A DNA stretch of 64,000 nucleotides, taken from positions 20,946-84,945 of the forward strand of contig DATAEK010000098.1 of NCBI GenBank assembly GCA_036258055.1, read 5' to 3'. This DNA is from DATAEK01 sp036258055. Lineage in GTDB: Bacteria; Acidobacteriota; Vicinamibacteria; Vicinamibacterales; 2-12-FULL-66-21. Both the position numbers and the translations under genes were made by a program. Shown piece by piece: positions 55,186 to 62,634 of the stretch. Position 1 is the first letter of the stretch; each line of letters opens with the position of its first letter. The notes beneath the pieces are model-generated. The model was given only the letters and a program-made list of their open reading frames with translations, was not told the origin of the DNA and searched no databases.

Positions 55186-55447
55186 GATTGAGGATTGCTG
55201 AGTGCGGATCGCTGATTGTGGATTGGGTCAATTGACGAGTGACGATGATGATTGCGGATTGGGAAATGTCGAATGAGGATTCCCGATTGATTCGTGGCCG
55301 CTAAACCTCGCAGCAACCAGCAACGTCACCACGAAACCGCGGGGAGGCTAATCCTCAATCCGCAATCAGCAATCCAGCGATCATCAATCCTCAATCCTGA
55401 AATCCACAATCAGCGATCGGCAATCATCAATCCGCAATCCGCAATCA
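55186..55447. repeat. GATTGNN/CAATCNN degenerate repeat field with inverted halves
   Basis: The left half (to about 55292) reads GATTGAGGATTGCTG-type units and the right half (about 55350-55447) reads CAATCCGCAATCAGC-type units, the same motif inverted, around a non-repetitive 55-nt centre. The right end abuts the stop codon of the ABC exporter gene (55448-55450). It can fold into many alternative hairpins. No gene. Confidence 0.8.
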
Positions 55448-57385
55448 TCAGAGCGCCCTGTCCGGCCTGACCGGCGTCATGACCTTCTGCTTGGCCGCAA
55501 CCGGCGTGAAGTCCTCACCGGGGTTGATGAAGCGATCGCTTTCGAGCTTGTACTGCTTGTCGTAGAGCGTGCGGTAGCGGCCACCGAGCGCGAGGAGCTC
55601 CTCGTGGGTGCCGCGTTCGACGATCTCGCCGTGCTCGAGCACCAGAATCTGGTCGGCGCTCCGGATCGTCGACAAGCGGTGCGCGATGACGAACGTCGTC
55701 CGCCCTTGCCGCAGCGAGCGGAGCCCATCCTGGATCAGTGACTCGCTCTCGCTGTCCAGTGAGGACGTGGCCTCGTCGAGGACGAGGATGCGGGGATCCG
55801 CCAGGATTGCGCGGGCGATAGCGACGCGTTGCCGCTGGCCGCCCGAGAGTTTGACGCCACGCTCCCCGACGACCGTGTCGTACTGCTTCTCGAATCCCTC
55901 GATGAACTCGTCGGCGTGCGCAATCCGGCTCACGGCGCGAATCTGCTCGCCGGTGGCGTCCTGCCGGCCGTAGCGGATGTTGTCGCCGACGCTGCCGTCG
56001 AAGAGGAAGTTGTCCTGCAGCACGACGCCGATCTGACTGCGATAGTCGCGGAGCCGAATCGTGGTCAGGTCCCGGCCGTCAACCAGGATCCGGCCCGAAA
56101 GCGGACGGTTGAACGCCATGACCAGGCTGATCAGCGTGCTCTTTCCCGATCCGCTCGACCCGACCAGCGCGGTCGTGGTGCCCGCAGGCGCGCGGAAGCT
56201 CACGTGCTGGAGCACCGGCACCCCCGAGTTGTACTCGAACGAGACGTCGTCGAAGGTAATCTCTCCATCGACCTGGCCGAGCGGCGGCTTCCGGCTGTCT
56301 TCTTCGTCTTCCGTCGACATCCCGAGCAGCTCGCGGATCCGATCGAGGCCGGCGAAGGCCTCGCTGATTTGCGTGCCGATCGACGCAATCTGCACGACCG
56401 GAGCAGCCATCAGCCCGGTGAACAGGATGTAGTTGATGAAGTCGCCGAGCGTCATCCGGCCGTCGATGATCGACCGGCCGCCAACCACGATCATGATCAC
56501 GCCGATGACGCCGATGATGACGGTCGAGAATGCCGTGATTCCGGAGACCCCGGTGATCGACTGCGCGATGTTGCGGAACAGGCGGTGGACCCCGCGCGTG
56601 AACACGATCTCCTCGCGCTTCTCCGCCGTGTAGGTCTTGACTATCCGGATCCCTCCCAGCGTCTCATTCAGGCGTCCCGTGACTTCGGCGTTGATCTTTC
56701 CACGCTCGCGGAACAGCGGACGCAGCCGCTTGAACGCGATGGCCATGGCGCCGCCGAAGGCACCGAGCGCCACGATGGTGATGCAGGTCAGCAGCCAGTT
56801 CAGATAGAAGAGATAGGCCAGCGCGGCAATCGCCGTGACGATGCTGCCCGTCAGCTGAACGAGACCGGTACCGACCAGATTTCGGATGCCCTCCGCATCC
56901 GTCATGATTCGCGAGATGAGGACGCCGGTCTGCGTCGAGTCGAAGTAGCGAACGGGCAGCCGCGCGACGTGCGCCTCGATGCGGCGCCGCATGTCGGTGA
57001 TGGCGCGCTGCGCGGCGACGCCGAGGACCTGTGACAGCGCGAACGCCGTCACCGCCTGGATCAGCGTTGCGACGCCGGCGACGAACGCCAGCGGCATCAG
57101 CAGGCCAGGCTGGCTCTTGCCGATCACGTCGTCGATCAGATACTTCGACGTGGCCGGCAGCACGAGCCCTGACAGCCGGTTGACGAGCATGAGCGCCAGG
57201 CCCAGCAGCAACCGGCTGCGGCGCGCCCACATCAACTCTCTTGCCTCGCGCCACGCGGCCGACGCCGTCAGCTTCTTCTTCGGCGGCGGCGTCGCCGCCG
57301 CTGCCGCGACCGAGCCGGCGTCCGAGCGACGCGGACGCGCTCCTTCAGACCGCGGAACCCTGACCGTATTGAACCCGAGTGCCAT
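55448..57385 (-). CDS. ABC exporter (MsbA/lipid-type, fused TMD-NBD)
   Basis: 645 residues. After a basic N-terminal tail (about 1-55) come six membrane helices (RLLLGLALMLVNRLSGLVLPATSKYLI onward) and a nucleotide-binding domain with Walker A GSSGSGKST, Q-loop VLQDNFLFDGSV, signature LSGGQRQRVAIARAIL, Walker B ILVLDEATSSLD and H-loop FVIAHRLST. Such half-size exporters dimerise and move lipids or hydrophobic drugs out of the inner membrane. The ATG at 57385 has AGGA 8 nt upstream and is preferred over the longer upstream frame. It follows the HAD gene by 31 nt. Its stop codon abuts the CAATC repeat field. Confidence 0.92.
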   Translation of the reverse strand: MALGFNTVRVPRSEGARPRRSDAGSVAAAAATPPPKKKLTASAAWREARELMWARRSRLLLGLALMLVNRLSGLVLPATSKYLIDDVIGKSQPGLLMPLAFVAGVATLIQAVTAFALSQVLGVAAQRAITDMRRRIEAHVARLPVRYFDSTQTGVLISRIMTDAEGIRNLVGTGLVQLTGSIVTAIAALAYLFYLNWLLTCITIVALGAFGGAMAIAFKRLRPLFRERGKINAEVTGRLNETLGGIRIVKTYTAEKREEIVFTRGVHRLFRNIAQSITGVSGITAFSTVIIGVIGVIMIVVGGRSIIDGRMTLGDFINYILFTGLMAAPVVQIASIGTQISEAFAGLDRIRELLGMSTEDEEDSRKPPLGQVDGEITFDDVSFEYNSGVPVLQHVSFRAPAGTTTALVGSSGSGKSTLISLVMAFNRPLSGRILVDGRDLTTIRLRDYRSQIGVVLQDNFLFDGSVGDNIRYGRQDATGEQIRAVSRIAHADEFIEGFEKQYDTVVGERGVKLSGGQRQRVAIARAILADPRILVLDEATSSLDSESESLIQDGLRSLRQGRTTFVIAHRLSTIRSADQILVLEHGEIVERGTHEELLALGGRYRTLYDKQYKLESDRFINPGEDFTPVAAKQKVMTPVRPDRAL

Positions 57386-57416
57386 GTCGTTATTCCTGCT
57401 TCCAGCTGCCGATCGC

Positions 57417-58364
57417 TCAGTTCTGCCCGTCCAGTACGTACTCCTCGATCGCGCGAGCCACACCCGCGTCGTCGTTCGACGCAGTGACCGCCCACCCGCG
57501 CGATCGCAACTGCTCGAGGCCGTTGCCCATGACGACCGGCGTCCCGGCGTACTGGAGCATCTCGACGTCGTTGAGGTTGTCACCCACCGCCATCACCTCG
57601 GCCGGCGAGTGCCCCCGCGACTCGGCCCACTGCCGGAGCGTCGATCCTTTCGAGCAGCCATGACGCACGACGTCAACAAGCGAGAAGTCGCGATGGACGT
57701 ACTCGGTCAGCGCGACCGCAAAACGGGCGTTCCCGTCACCGTTGCCCGCTGATGGCTCGGTGGTGTCGCTGAGCTCACGCAGGAGCTCGAACAAGGTGCG
57801 CATGTCGCGGCATCCGCCCGTAAACATGACCTGCACGGGATCCTCGGTGAGTGCGTCCTCGAGCGGCCGATGCTCGCCGATGAACGGGCGGTTGACTTCG
57901 AAGAAACGCCGGTGGCGAGGGTGTTCCCAGTCGATGGTCTCGAACACGACCTGATGCTCACGCGGCCGGTCGAAGACGATGGCCGCCGTTTCACGGTGAT
58001 GCGGCGTCCGCGAGAGCACCTCGCGGGCCGTCGCACGCGGCAGCAGCTGCCGCATGAGGGTTTCACCCTCGCGCGTCTTCACGATCGCACCGTTACTGAG
58101 GATCAGCGTGAGTGGTCCGGGCAGATTCTCGAAGATCGCGCGCGCGAACTCGTAGCGGCGGCCGGTCGCCAGCACGACCTCCACACCTGCTGCCTGCGCG
58201 CGCGCAATAGCTCTGCGGTTTTCATCCGGGATGCTTCCGTGGCTGTCGAGCAGTGTGCCGTCGATGTCGAGCGCGAGAAGGCGAATAGGCAATGGCAAAT
58301 GGGAAAGGGCAAACGGCAAATGGACGATGCAGAAGCCCGCAGCGAGCGAGGTCCGCGCGGTCAT
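57417..58364 (-). CDS. HAD-superfamily Cof-type phosphatase
   Basis: About 315 residues from the ATG at 58364. The HAD motifs are DIDGTLLDSHG (nucleophile Asp and acid Asp), ATGRR (motif II), the Lys in SKGSTLRQW (motif III) and VGDNLNDVEML (motif IV). A Cof-type C2 cap lies in the middle. Such enzymes dephosphorylate sugar phosphates, nucleotides or flavin intermediates. The first 26 residues before LPIRLLALDIDG are odd (FCIVHLPFALSHLPLPIRL) and come from ATGGCAAATGG repeat DNA read in the opposite sense; the ancestral start may be a TTG at 58298. Precedes the ABC exporter by 31 nt. Confidence 0.83.
   Translation of the reverse strand: MTARTSLAAGFCIVHLPFALSHLPLPIRLLALDIDGTLLDSHGSIPDENRRAIARAQAAGVEVVLATGRRYEFARAIFENLPGPLTLILSNGAIVKTREGETLMRQLLPRATAREVLSRTPHHRETAAIVFDRPREHQVVFETIDWEHPRHRRFFEVNRPFIGEHRPLEDALTEDPVQVMFTGGCRDMRTLFELLRELSDTTEPSAGNGDGNARFAVALTEYVHRDFSLVDVVRHGCSKGSTLRQWAESRGHSPAEVMAVGDNLNDVEMLQYAGTPVVMGNGLEQLRSRGWAVTASNDDAGVARAIEEYVLDGQN
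58282..58327. repeat. GGCAAATGGG degenerate tract inside the 5' end of the HAD gene
   Basis: Five imperfect GGCAAATGG units, in the same orientation as the tract at 8048-8121. Read leftward they encode the odd N-terminus of the HAD protein. Confidence 0.7.
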
Positions 58365-58435
58365 GCAATTGTACAACGCCGACTCGGCGCCGACGTCCGA
58401 GGCTTGTACTACCGCCTCCGACTAACTGGAAATCG

Positions 58436-58473
58436 TCTGCCCTTTGCCATTTACCATTTGCGATTTGCCATTC
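58436..58473. repeat. CCATTTACCATTTGC tract abutting a stop codon
   Basis: The inverse of the tract at 58282-58327, so the two could pair across about 110 nt. It begins at the stop codon of the TonB-receptor gene (58472-58474) and is read as ATGGCAAATCGCAAATGG on that gene's sense strand. Confidence 0.75.
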
Positions 58474-60679
58474 AGAACTGCACCCTCAACTCTCCGACGA
58501 CCTGACGCTTGAGGATGTCGCCGAACACGTGCTGTTGGATGTCCTCGTTGGTCAAATTGATCACCTTGACCGACGTCGTCAGGCGGTCGTGTGCCCACTT
58601 GACGCCGAAGCCGCCGTTGACGAGCGTGTAGGCATCGGTCGTGCCGTGATACGGATCGGTAAGCACGTCCTGCCAGAACGCGCTCCCGCTATAGCTGACC
58701 GAAAACGTCCCCAGAAAGCGGCCGTAGTTGACGCCGACGCCGGCGTTGAACCGGTTCTTGGCCGGAATGTTCAGCTCACTCTCGCTGAAGTCCTCCGGAT
58801 CGGGCGTGCCTTGCCACGAGTAGTTCGCGAACACGTCCACGAACGTGTTCACCGGACTGTTGACGCCAAGCTCGAATCCTTTCTGCGTGTAGTGCCCGAA
58901 GTTCAAGTAGGTGAAGCGGCCGGGCAGGCTTCGCCCAGGAATGAAATTGATGAGCGCGGGGTTCAGCGGCCAGTTCGGAGGCGGATTGGCGGCCGTGTAG
59001 CGGCCGGTCACGTCCTCAGTGAAAAAGATGTCGTCCTTCAGCTTGTTGACGAAGAACGCGGCGCTGACGATCGCGCGTTTCATCAGCACGCCGGAGTATC
59101 CAACCTCGAACGCGTCGACCAGCCGTACCGTCAGGTCCGGGTTGCCGACGGCGTTGATTGGCAAGTTGTAGTTTGCCGGTCCGCCGAGCGCAGACAGATT
59201 GACGGGCTGAGCGATCACGACTTCGAGGAAGTTGTTGATGACCGACGGTGACGCGTAGGCGCGGTTGTACGACACGCGGAACGTATGGTCGTCTGCCGGT
59301 TTGACCATGAGGGTCGTGCGCGGCGAGAACGACACGTTATCGACGTAGTCAAAGCGATCGACGCGGGCGCCGACAATCGCGCGGAAGTACTTGCCCAGGA
59401 AAATCTCGTCCTGCCCGTAGACGCCGAACTCGGTCCGGTTGTCGGCGTCCGGTGCAATCGAGAGGTCGAACAGGTTGAAACGGAGATTGCCACCGTAGCT
59501 GACCACGTGCCGGGCGGCAAAGGTCTGGACGTTGGAGAGCTCGAAGTCGTACGTCTTGGTGTTGAAATTGAAGGTAATCTGCCGGCCCGTGAGCGGGTCG
59601 AAGGCCAGGAGATTGGCGGCGTCACCGTTCAGGAGGTTGGTGAAGAAGCTGGCGTGAAAGGCCTTCTGCGTGTAATTGGCCTTCACGTAGCCCATCACCG
59701 TGCCACTCGAGATGTCGAATGGGCCAATCCCCGAGTGCATGATCCCGTCCGTACCGGCGACACCCCCGGAGAACGACAGCTTGCGGCCGTCCGGGTAGTC
59801 GTAATCTACCCGCGCGTCGAACTTCGGCTGGGTCGTCCCCTGGTTCGCGAACGGCGGATACGTGGCGCGCGGCAACGTGCAGACTTCCGGCCGATCGCAG
59901 GGCACCGTGCCGGTCGGACGGGCGAGCGCATCTTGTGAGTACCCGCCCGCCGAGATCTTGTAGGCCCATCGATCGTTGATCGCCTGGGCGTGCGTGCCGC
60001 TGATGTACCAGAGCGTGCCCGCATCGGCCGCATCGCCGCGGTCGAATCCGCCGAACCCGAAGGTTCCGCTCGTCCCCTGCATCTCGCGCGGTGACTTCAT
60101 GATGACGTTCACGACGCCGAAGAGCGCGTTGGCACCCCAGACCGCAGACGCCGGCCCGCGGACGACTTCGACCTGTTTGATCTCGTTGTAGTTCACCGGC
60201 AGGAAATCCCACATGACGAACCCGAAGAAATCCTGATACAGGCTGCGGCCGTCGAGCAGGGCGAGCTGGCCCGTTGACAACGTACCGGTCGCGCCACGGC
60301 TCGTTACGTTGATGTCGCGCGCCGACACCTGGGTCACGTTGACCCCAGGAACGCTGCGCAGCAGCTCCGCGAAATTCTGGGTGGGCGCCGATTCGATCTG
60401 CCGGCTGGTCACGACGCTCATGGTCGCCGGCGCGTTGATCAGCTTCTCCTCGGCCTTCGACGCGCTGACGACAACGGTTTCCTCGTACTTCTGCGGCTCT
60501 TCCGGCTTCTGTTCAGGCTTCTGGTCCGGCTTTTTCTCCTGCGGCTGCGCGGGAGGTTGCTGGGTGGGGGCTTGCTGCGCCGGCGGGTTCTGCGGCGCCG
60601 GCGGCTGCTGCCCGGCGGGCATGCCCGCCGCCCCCACGAAAACTGCAGTGGAGAGCAACACATGACAGGCGAGGTACAT
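58472..60679 (-). CDS. TonB-dependent outer-membrane receptor
   Basis: 735 residues. The signal peptide is followed by a Gln/Pro/Lys-rich linker (about 22-62), a plug domain (KYEETVVVSASKAEEKLINAPATMSVVTSRQIES, FAELLRSVPGVNVTQVSARDINVTSRG) and a 22-strand barrel ending in the typical C-terminal aromatic (VGELRVQF). TonB receptors import siderophores, vitamin B12, nickel or glycans with energy from TonB. The ATG at 60679 has AGGAG 6 nt upstream; the frame extends upstream to 60715 without a signal. Two cysteines (PCDRPEVC) lie in an extracellular loop. No regulator or uptake genes are adjacent, so the ligand is open. Confidence 0.92.
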   Translation of the reverse strand: MYLACHVLLSTAVFVGAAGMPAGQQPPAPQNPPAQQAPTQQPPAQPQEKKPDQKPEQKPEEPQKYEETVVVSASKAEEKLINAPATMSVVTSRQIESAPTQNFAELLRSVPGVNVTQVSARDINVTSRGATGTLSTGQLALLDGRSLYQDFFGFVMWDFLPVNYNEIKQVEVVRGPASAVWGANALFGVVNVIMKSPREMQGTSGTFGFGGFDRGDAADAGTLWYISGTHAQAINDRWAYKISAGGYSQDALARPTGTVPCDRPEVCTLPRATYPPFANQGTTQPKFDARVDYDYPDGRKLSFSGGVAGTDGIMHSGIGPFDISSGTVMGYVKANYTQKAFHASFFTNLLNGDAANLLAFDPLTGRQITFNFNTKTYDFELSNVQTFAARHVVSYGGNLRFNLFDLSIAPDADNRTEFGVYGQDEIFLGKYFRAIVGARVDRFDYVDNVSFSPRTTLMVKPADDHTFRVSYNRAYASPSVINNFLEVVIAQPVNLSALGGPANYNLPINAVGNPDLTVRLVDAFEVGYSGVLMKRAIVSAAFFVNKLKDDIFFTEDVTGRYTAANPPPNWPLNPALINFIPGRSLPGRFTYLNFGHYTQKGFELGVNSPVNTFVDVFANYSWQGTPDPEDFSESELNIPAKNRFNAGVGVNYGRFLGTFSVSYSGSAFWQDVLTDPYHGTTDAYTLVNGGFGVKWAHDRLTTSVKVINLTNEDIQQHVFGDILKRQVVGELRVQF

Positions 60680-60839
60680 AGGGTTCTCCTGGCGAAACCG
60701 TTTCGCGCGAGACAATCCGTACTTTCGGTGAATTGGCTGTCACGCGGTATACCACACGCGTGAAATCGTGTAAACACACGTCAGACTGAGGGATGGCGTC
60801 CATCAGAGGGGCTCTTCCGCATACACTGAAGAGCCGTCG

Positions 60840-61916
60840 ATGGCCGCCGAGCCTCCCGTCAGCCCGCCGAAGCCGCGTGCCGGCTCGCCCCCGGACATCC
60901 CGCCGGATGAGTGGGCAGCCTGGCCGGACGACAAGCTCCTCGACCTTCGCATCTGCCAACTCGGCCTGACGATCGAGGGCAGCGCGCTCGAGCCGCGCAT
61001 CACCGAGCTGCAGCACGAGCTGGACGCGCGTGGGTTGGCGTCCTTTCAACCGCACTTCTGGCTCTCGGCCGAGTGGTTCTCCCCAGATGGAGTCCCCGGC
61101 GTCGCCATCCCGTTCTACCTTGCGCACCCGCGACTCGAACGGCTGGAACGCGCGCAGATGCTCGAAGTGGAGGGAGGCACGCCTGAATGGTGCATGAAGA
61201 TCATGCGTCACGAGGCGGGGCACGCCATCGATAACGCCTACAAGCTTCGGCAGCGCCGGCGGCGTCAGCAGATCTTTGGCCCGTCGTACATGCAGTACCC
61301 GGACTACTACACGCCGAAGCCGTACAGCAAAAGCTTCGTCCTGCATCTCGACAGCTGGTACGCACAGAGCCATCCCGACGAGGATTTCGCTGAAACGTTC
61401 GCCGTCTGGCTGAACCCGAAGTCCGACTGGAACGCTCGCTACACGGACTGGCCGGCGTTGAAGAAGCTGCAGTACATCGACACGTTGATGAGCGACATCG
61501 CCGGCAAGGCGATGATCGTTCGGACCCGGCGGAAGGTAGAACCGTTACAGGGCCTGCGGAAGACGCTGCGCGCACACTACGAGCGGAAGCGCCGTCACTA
61601 CGGCGTGGAGCACCCGCACTTCTACGATCGCGATCTGCGGAAGCTGTTCTCGGATCGCCCGGAGCACGCGGCCAACATGAAGGCGGCTCGCTTCATCGCG
61701 CGGGTCCGGCGCGAGGTGCGGCGAATGGTCGCGTCCTGGACCGGCGAGTATCAGTACACGATCGACCAGGTCATCGAGAACATGATCAAGCGCGCCAACC
61801 AGTTGAACCTGCGCCTCCCCGGCCCGGAAGAACACGCGAAGCTCGATTTCACAATCCTCCTCACCGTGCAGACGATGAACTACCTGCACAGCGGGAGGCA
61901 TAGGGTGGCGCTCTAA
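60840..61916 (+). CDS. Putative zinc-binding metallopeptidase (HExxH, cytoplasmic)
   Basis: 358 residues, no signal peptide. A Pro-rich start precedes a helical region, then RHEAGHAID (His124, Glu125, His128) and a downstream EDFAETFAVW with Glu185 as the likely third zinc ligand. The family is the bacterial putative zinc-binding metallopeptidase group, often encoded beside ATP-grasp ligases in other genomes; none is near here. The substrate is unknown. TACACT lies 12 nt before the ATG and there is no ribosome site. A GGTGCCTAAGG tract starts 14 nt after its stop. Confidence 0.83.
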   Translation: MAAEPPVSPPKPRAGSPPDIPPDEWAAWPDDKLLDLRICQLGLTIEGSALEPRITELQHELDARGLASFQPHFWLSAEWFSPDGVPGVAIPFYLAHPRLERLERAQMLEVEGGTPEWCMKIMRHEAGHAIDNAYKLRQRRRRQQIFGPSYMQYPDYYTPKPYSKSFVLHLDSWYAQSHPDEDFAETFAVWLNPKSDWNARYTDWPALKKLQYIDTLMSDIAGKAMIVRTRRKVEPLQGLRKTLRAHYERKRRHYGVEHPHFYDRDLRKLFSDRPEHAANMKAARFIARVRREVRRMVASWTGEYQYTIDQVIENMIKRANQLNLRLPGPEEHAKLDFTILLTVQTMNYLHSGRHRVAL

Positions 61917-61930
61917 GAGACTTGTCGGTG

Positions 61931-62002
61931 CCTAAGGTGCCTAGGGTGCCTAAGGTGCTAGGGTGCCTAAGGTGCTAGGGTGCCTAAGGTGCTAAGGTGC
62001 CT
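61931..62002. repeat. GGTGCCTAAGG/GGTGCTAGG tandem tract
   Basis: Seven or eight units of 9-12 nt, e.g. GGTGCCTAAGGTGCTAGG, in near-tandem. The inverse of the tracts at 62561-62622 and 28590-28637. Confidence 0.85.
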
Positions 62003-62091
62003 GGCCCGTGGCGTAAGTCGCTAGCCCGCGGCAACTCTAGAACCTATCTCACAAACCGAGACGTGGCCAGCGATGAGATTCGTTGACACAA

Positions 62092-62160
62092 CGAGCGAGC
62101 GAGCGTCGCGAGCGAGCCACGCGACCGGAGCGAGCCGGCGACGCGGCGAGCGAGAGAGCG
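62092..62160. repeat. GCGAGCGA-rich tract
   Basis: Many irregular GAGCGAGC and GCGACGCGG units. The same vocabulary (GCGAGCGTAAGCGAGCG) appears next to hairpin copy B at 8222-8239. Confidence 0.65.
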
Positions 62161-62170
62161 TGTTGGGGAG

Positions 62171-62193
62171 TCCGAGGGGCGAAGCCCCTCGGA
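62171..62193. terminator. TCCGAGGGGC-GAA-GCCCCTCGGA hairpin
   Basis: A perfect 10-bp stem with a 3-nt loop lies just beyond the stop of the methyltransferase remnant on its sense strand. No T-run follows in either direction. Confidence 0.55.
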
Positions 62194-62198
62194 TGAGA

Positions 62199-62477
62199 CT
62201 ACGAGCGCGCAGCCGTTGACCCACGCCGATGGACGGCGCGTCGCTGACCGACGATCCACATTGTCGGCGACAGCGTTGGTTCGAATGGCGTACCGTCTGG
62301 ACGTGCGAAGACACTCACCACCGCGAACCCGGCGTGTTCGAGAGCGGCGCGCAACTCTTCGACTCGGTACAGGCGCTGGCGTCGTTCGTACTCTCCGTGT
62401 CCGCGACTTCCGCTGACACTGATTCTCTCCGTCATTCGAGGCGGGTCGAGTGTCAGCGTGCGAGAAACCGAGACCAC
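62199..62477 (-). pseudogene. C-terminal remnant of a class I SAM-dependent methyltransferase
   Basis: The frame from a GTG at 62477 encodes SRTLTLDPPRMTERI, then GEYERRQRLYRVEELRAALEHAGFAVVSVFARPDGTPFEPTLSPTMWIVGQR. This is the standard end of small class I methyltransferases (helix YxxxELRxxLExAGF, then the final strands), about 80 of an expected 240 residues. Upstream the frame meets a stop near 62530, and beyond it lie repeats and then another gene, so the AdoMet-binding half is missing. The remnant is flanked by inverted copies of the same GGTGC-type tract (61931-62002 and 62561-62622), which may have mediated the deletion. Not expected to be functional. Confidence 0.6.
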
Positions 62478-62560
62478 TGTTCGATCACGTTCCTCTCGGT
62501 CTCTCTCACGGAGGCTGTCGAGCAGTCAGCACGCCGCACCATGCACTCGCACAGCGTACC

Positions 62561-62622
62561 TTCGCACCTAGCACCCTGCACGCTGCACCGGCACCCTGAA
62601 CGCTGCACGGTGCACGTTGCGC
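62561..62622. repeat. CACCTAGCACCCTGCACGCTGCACC tract
   Basis: Irregular 9-12-nt units of GCACCCTGCACGCTGCACC type; read on the minus strand they are GGTGCAGCGTGCAGGGTGCTAGGTGC. Inverted relative to 61931-62002. Lies 12 nt beyond the stop of the leftward permease gene. Confidence 0.75.
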
Positions 62623-62634
62623 GTTTCAGGATCT

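Larger units (their letters stand above)
61917..62634. other. 718-nt gene-poor region made mostly of repeats and a gene remnant
   Basis: This gap holds four separate tracts or hairpins and the C-terminal remnant of a methyltransferase gene, listed individually. Other open frames in it are antisense to the remnant or encode repeat-like sequence. Confidence 0.7.

Noticed and set aside
55186..55447. Possible CRISPR array in the CAATC repeat field
   Set aside because: Units are 6-9 nt and degenerate, without constant repeats of 24-40 nt or unique spacers, and there are no cas genes.
61917..62634. Integron or transposon end in the repeat-rich gap
   Set aside because: No integrase, transposase, attC-like site or target duplication could be found; inverted tracts alone do not show a mobile element.
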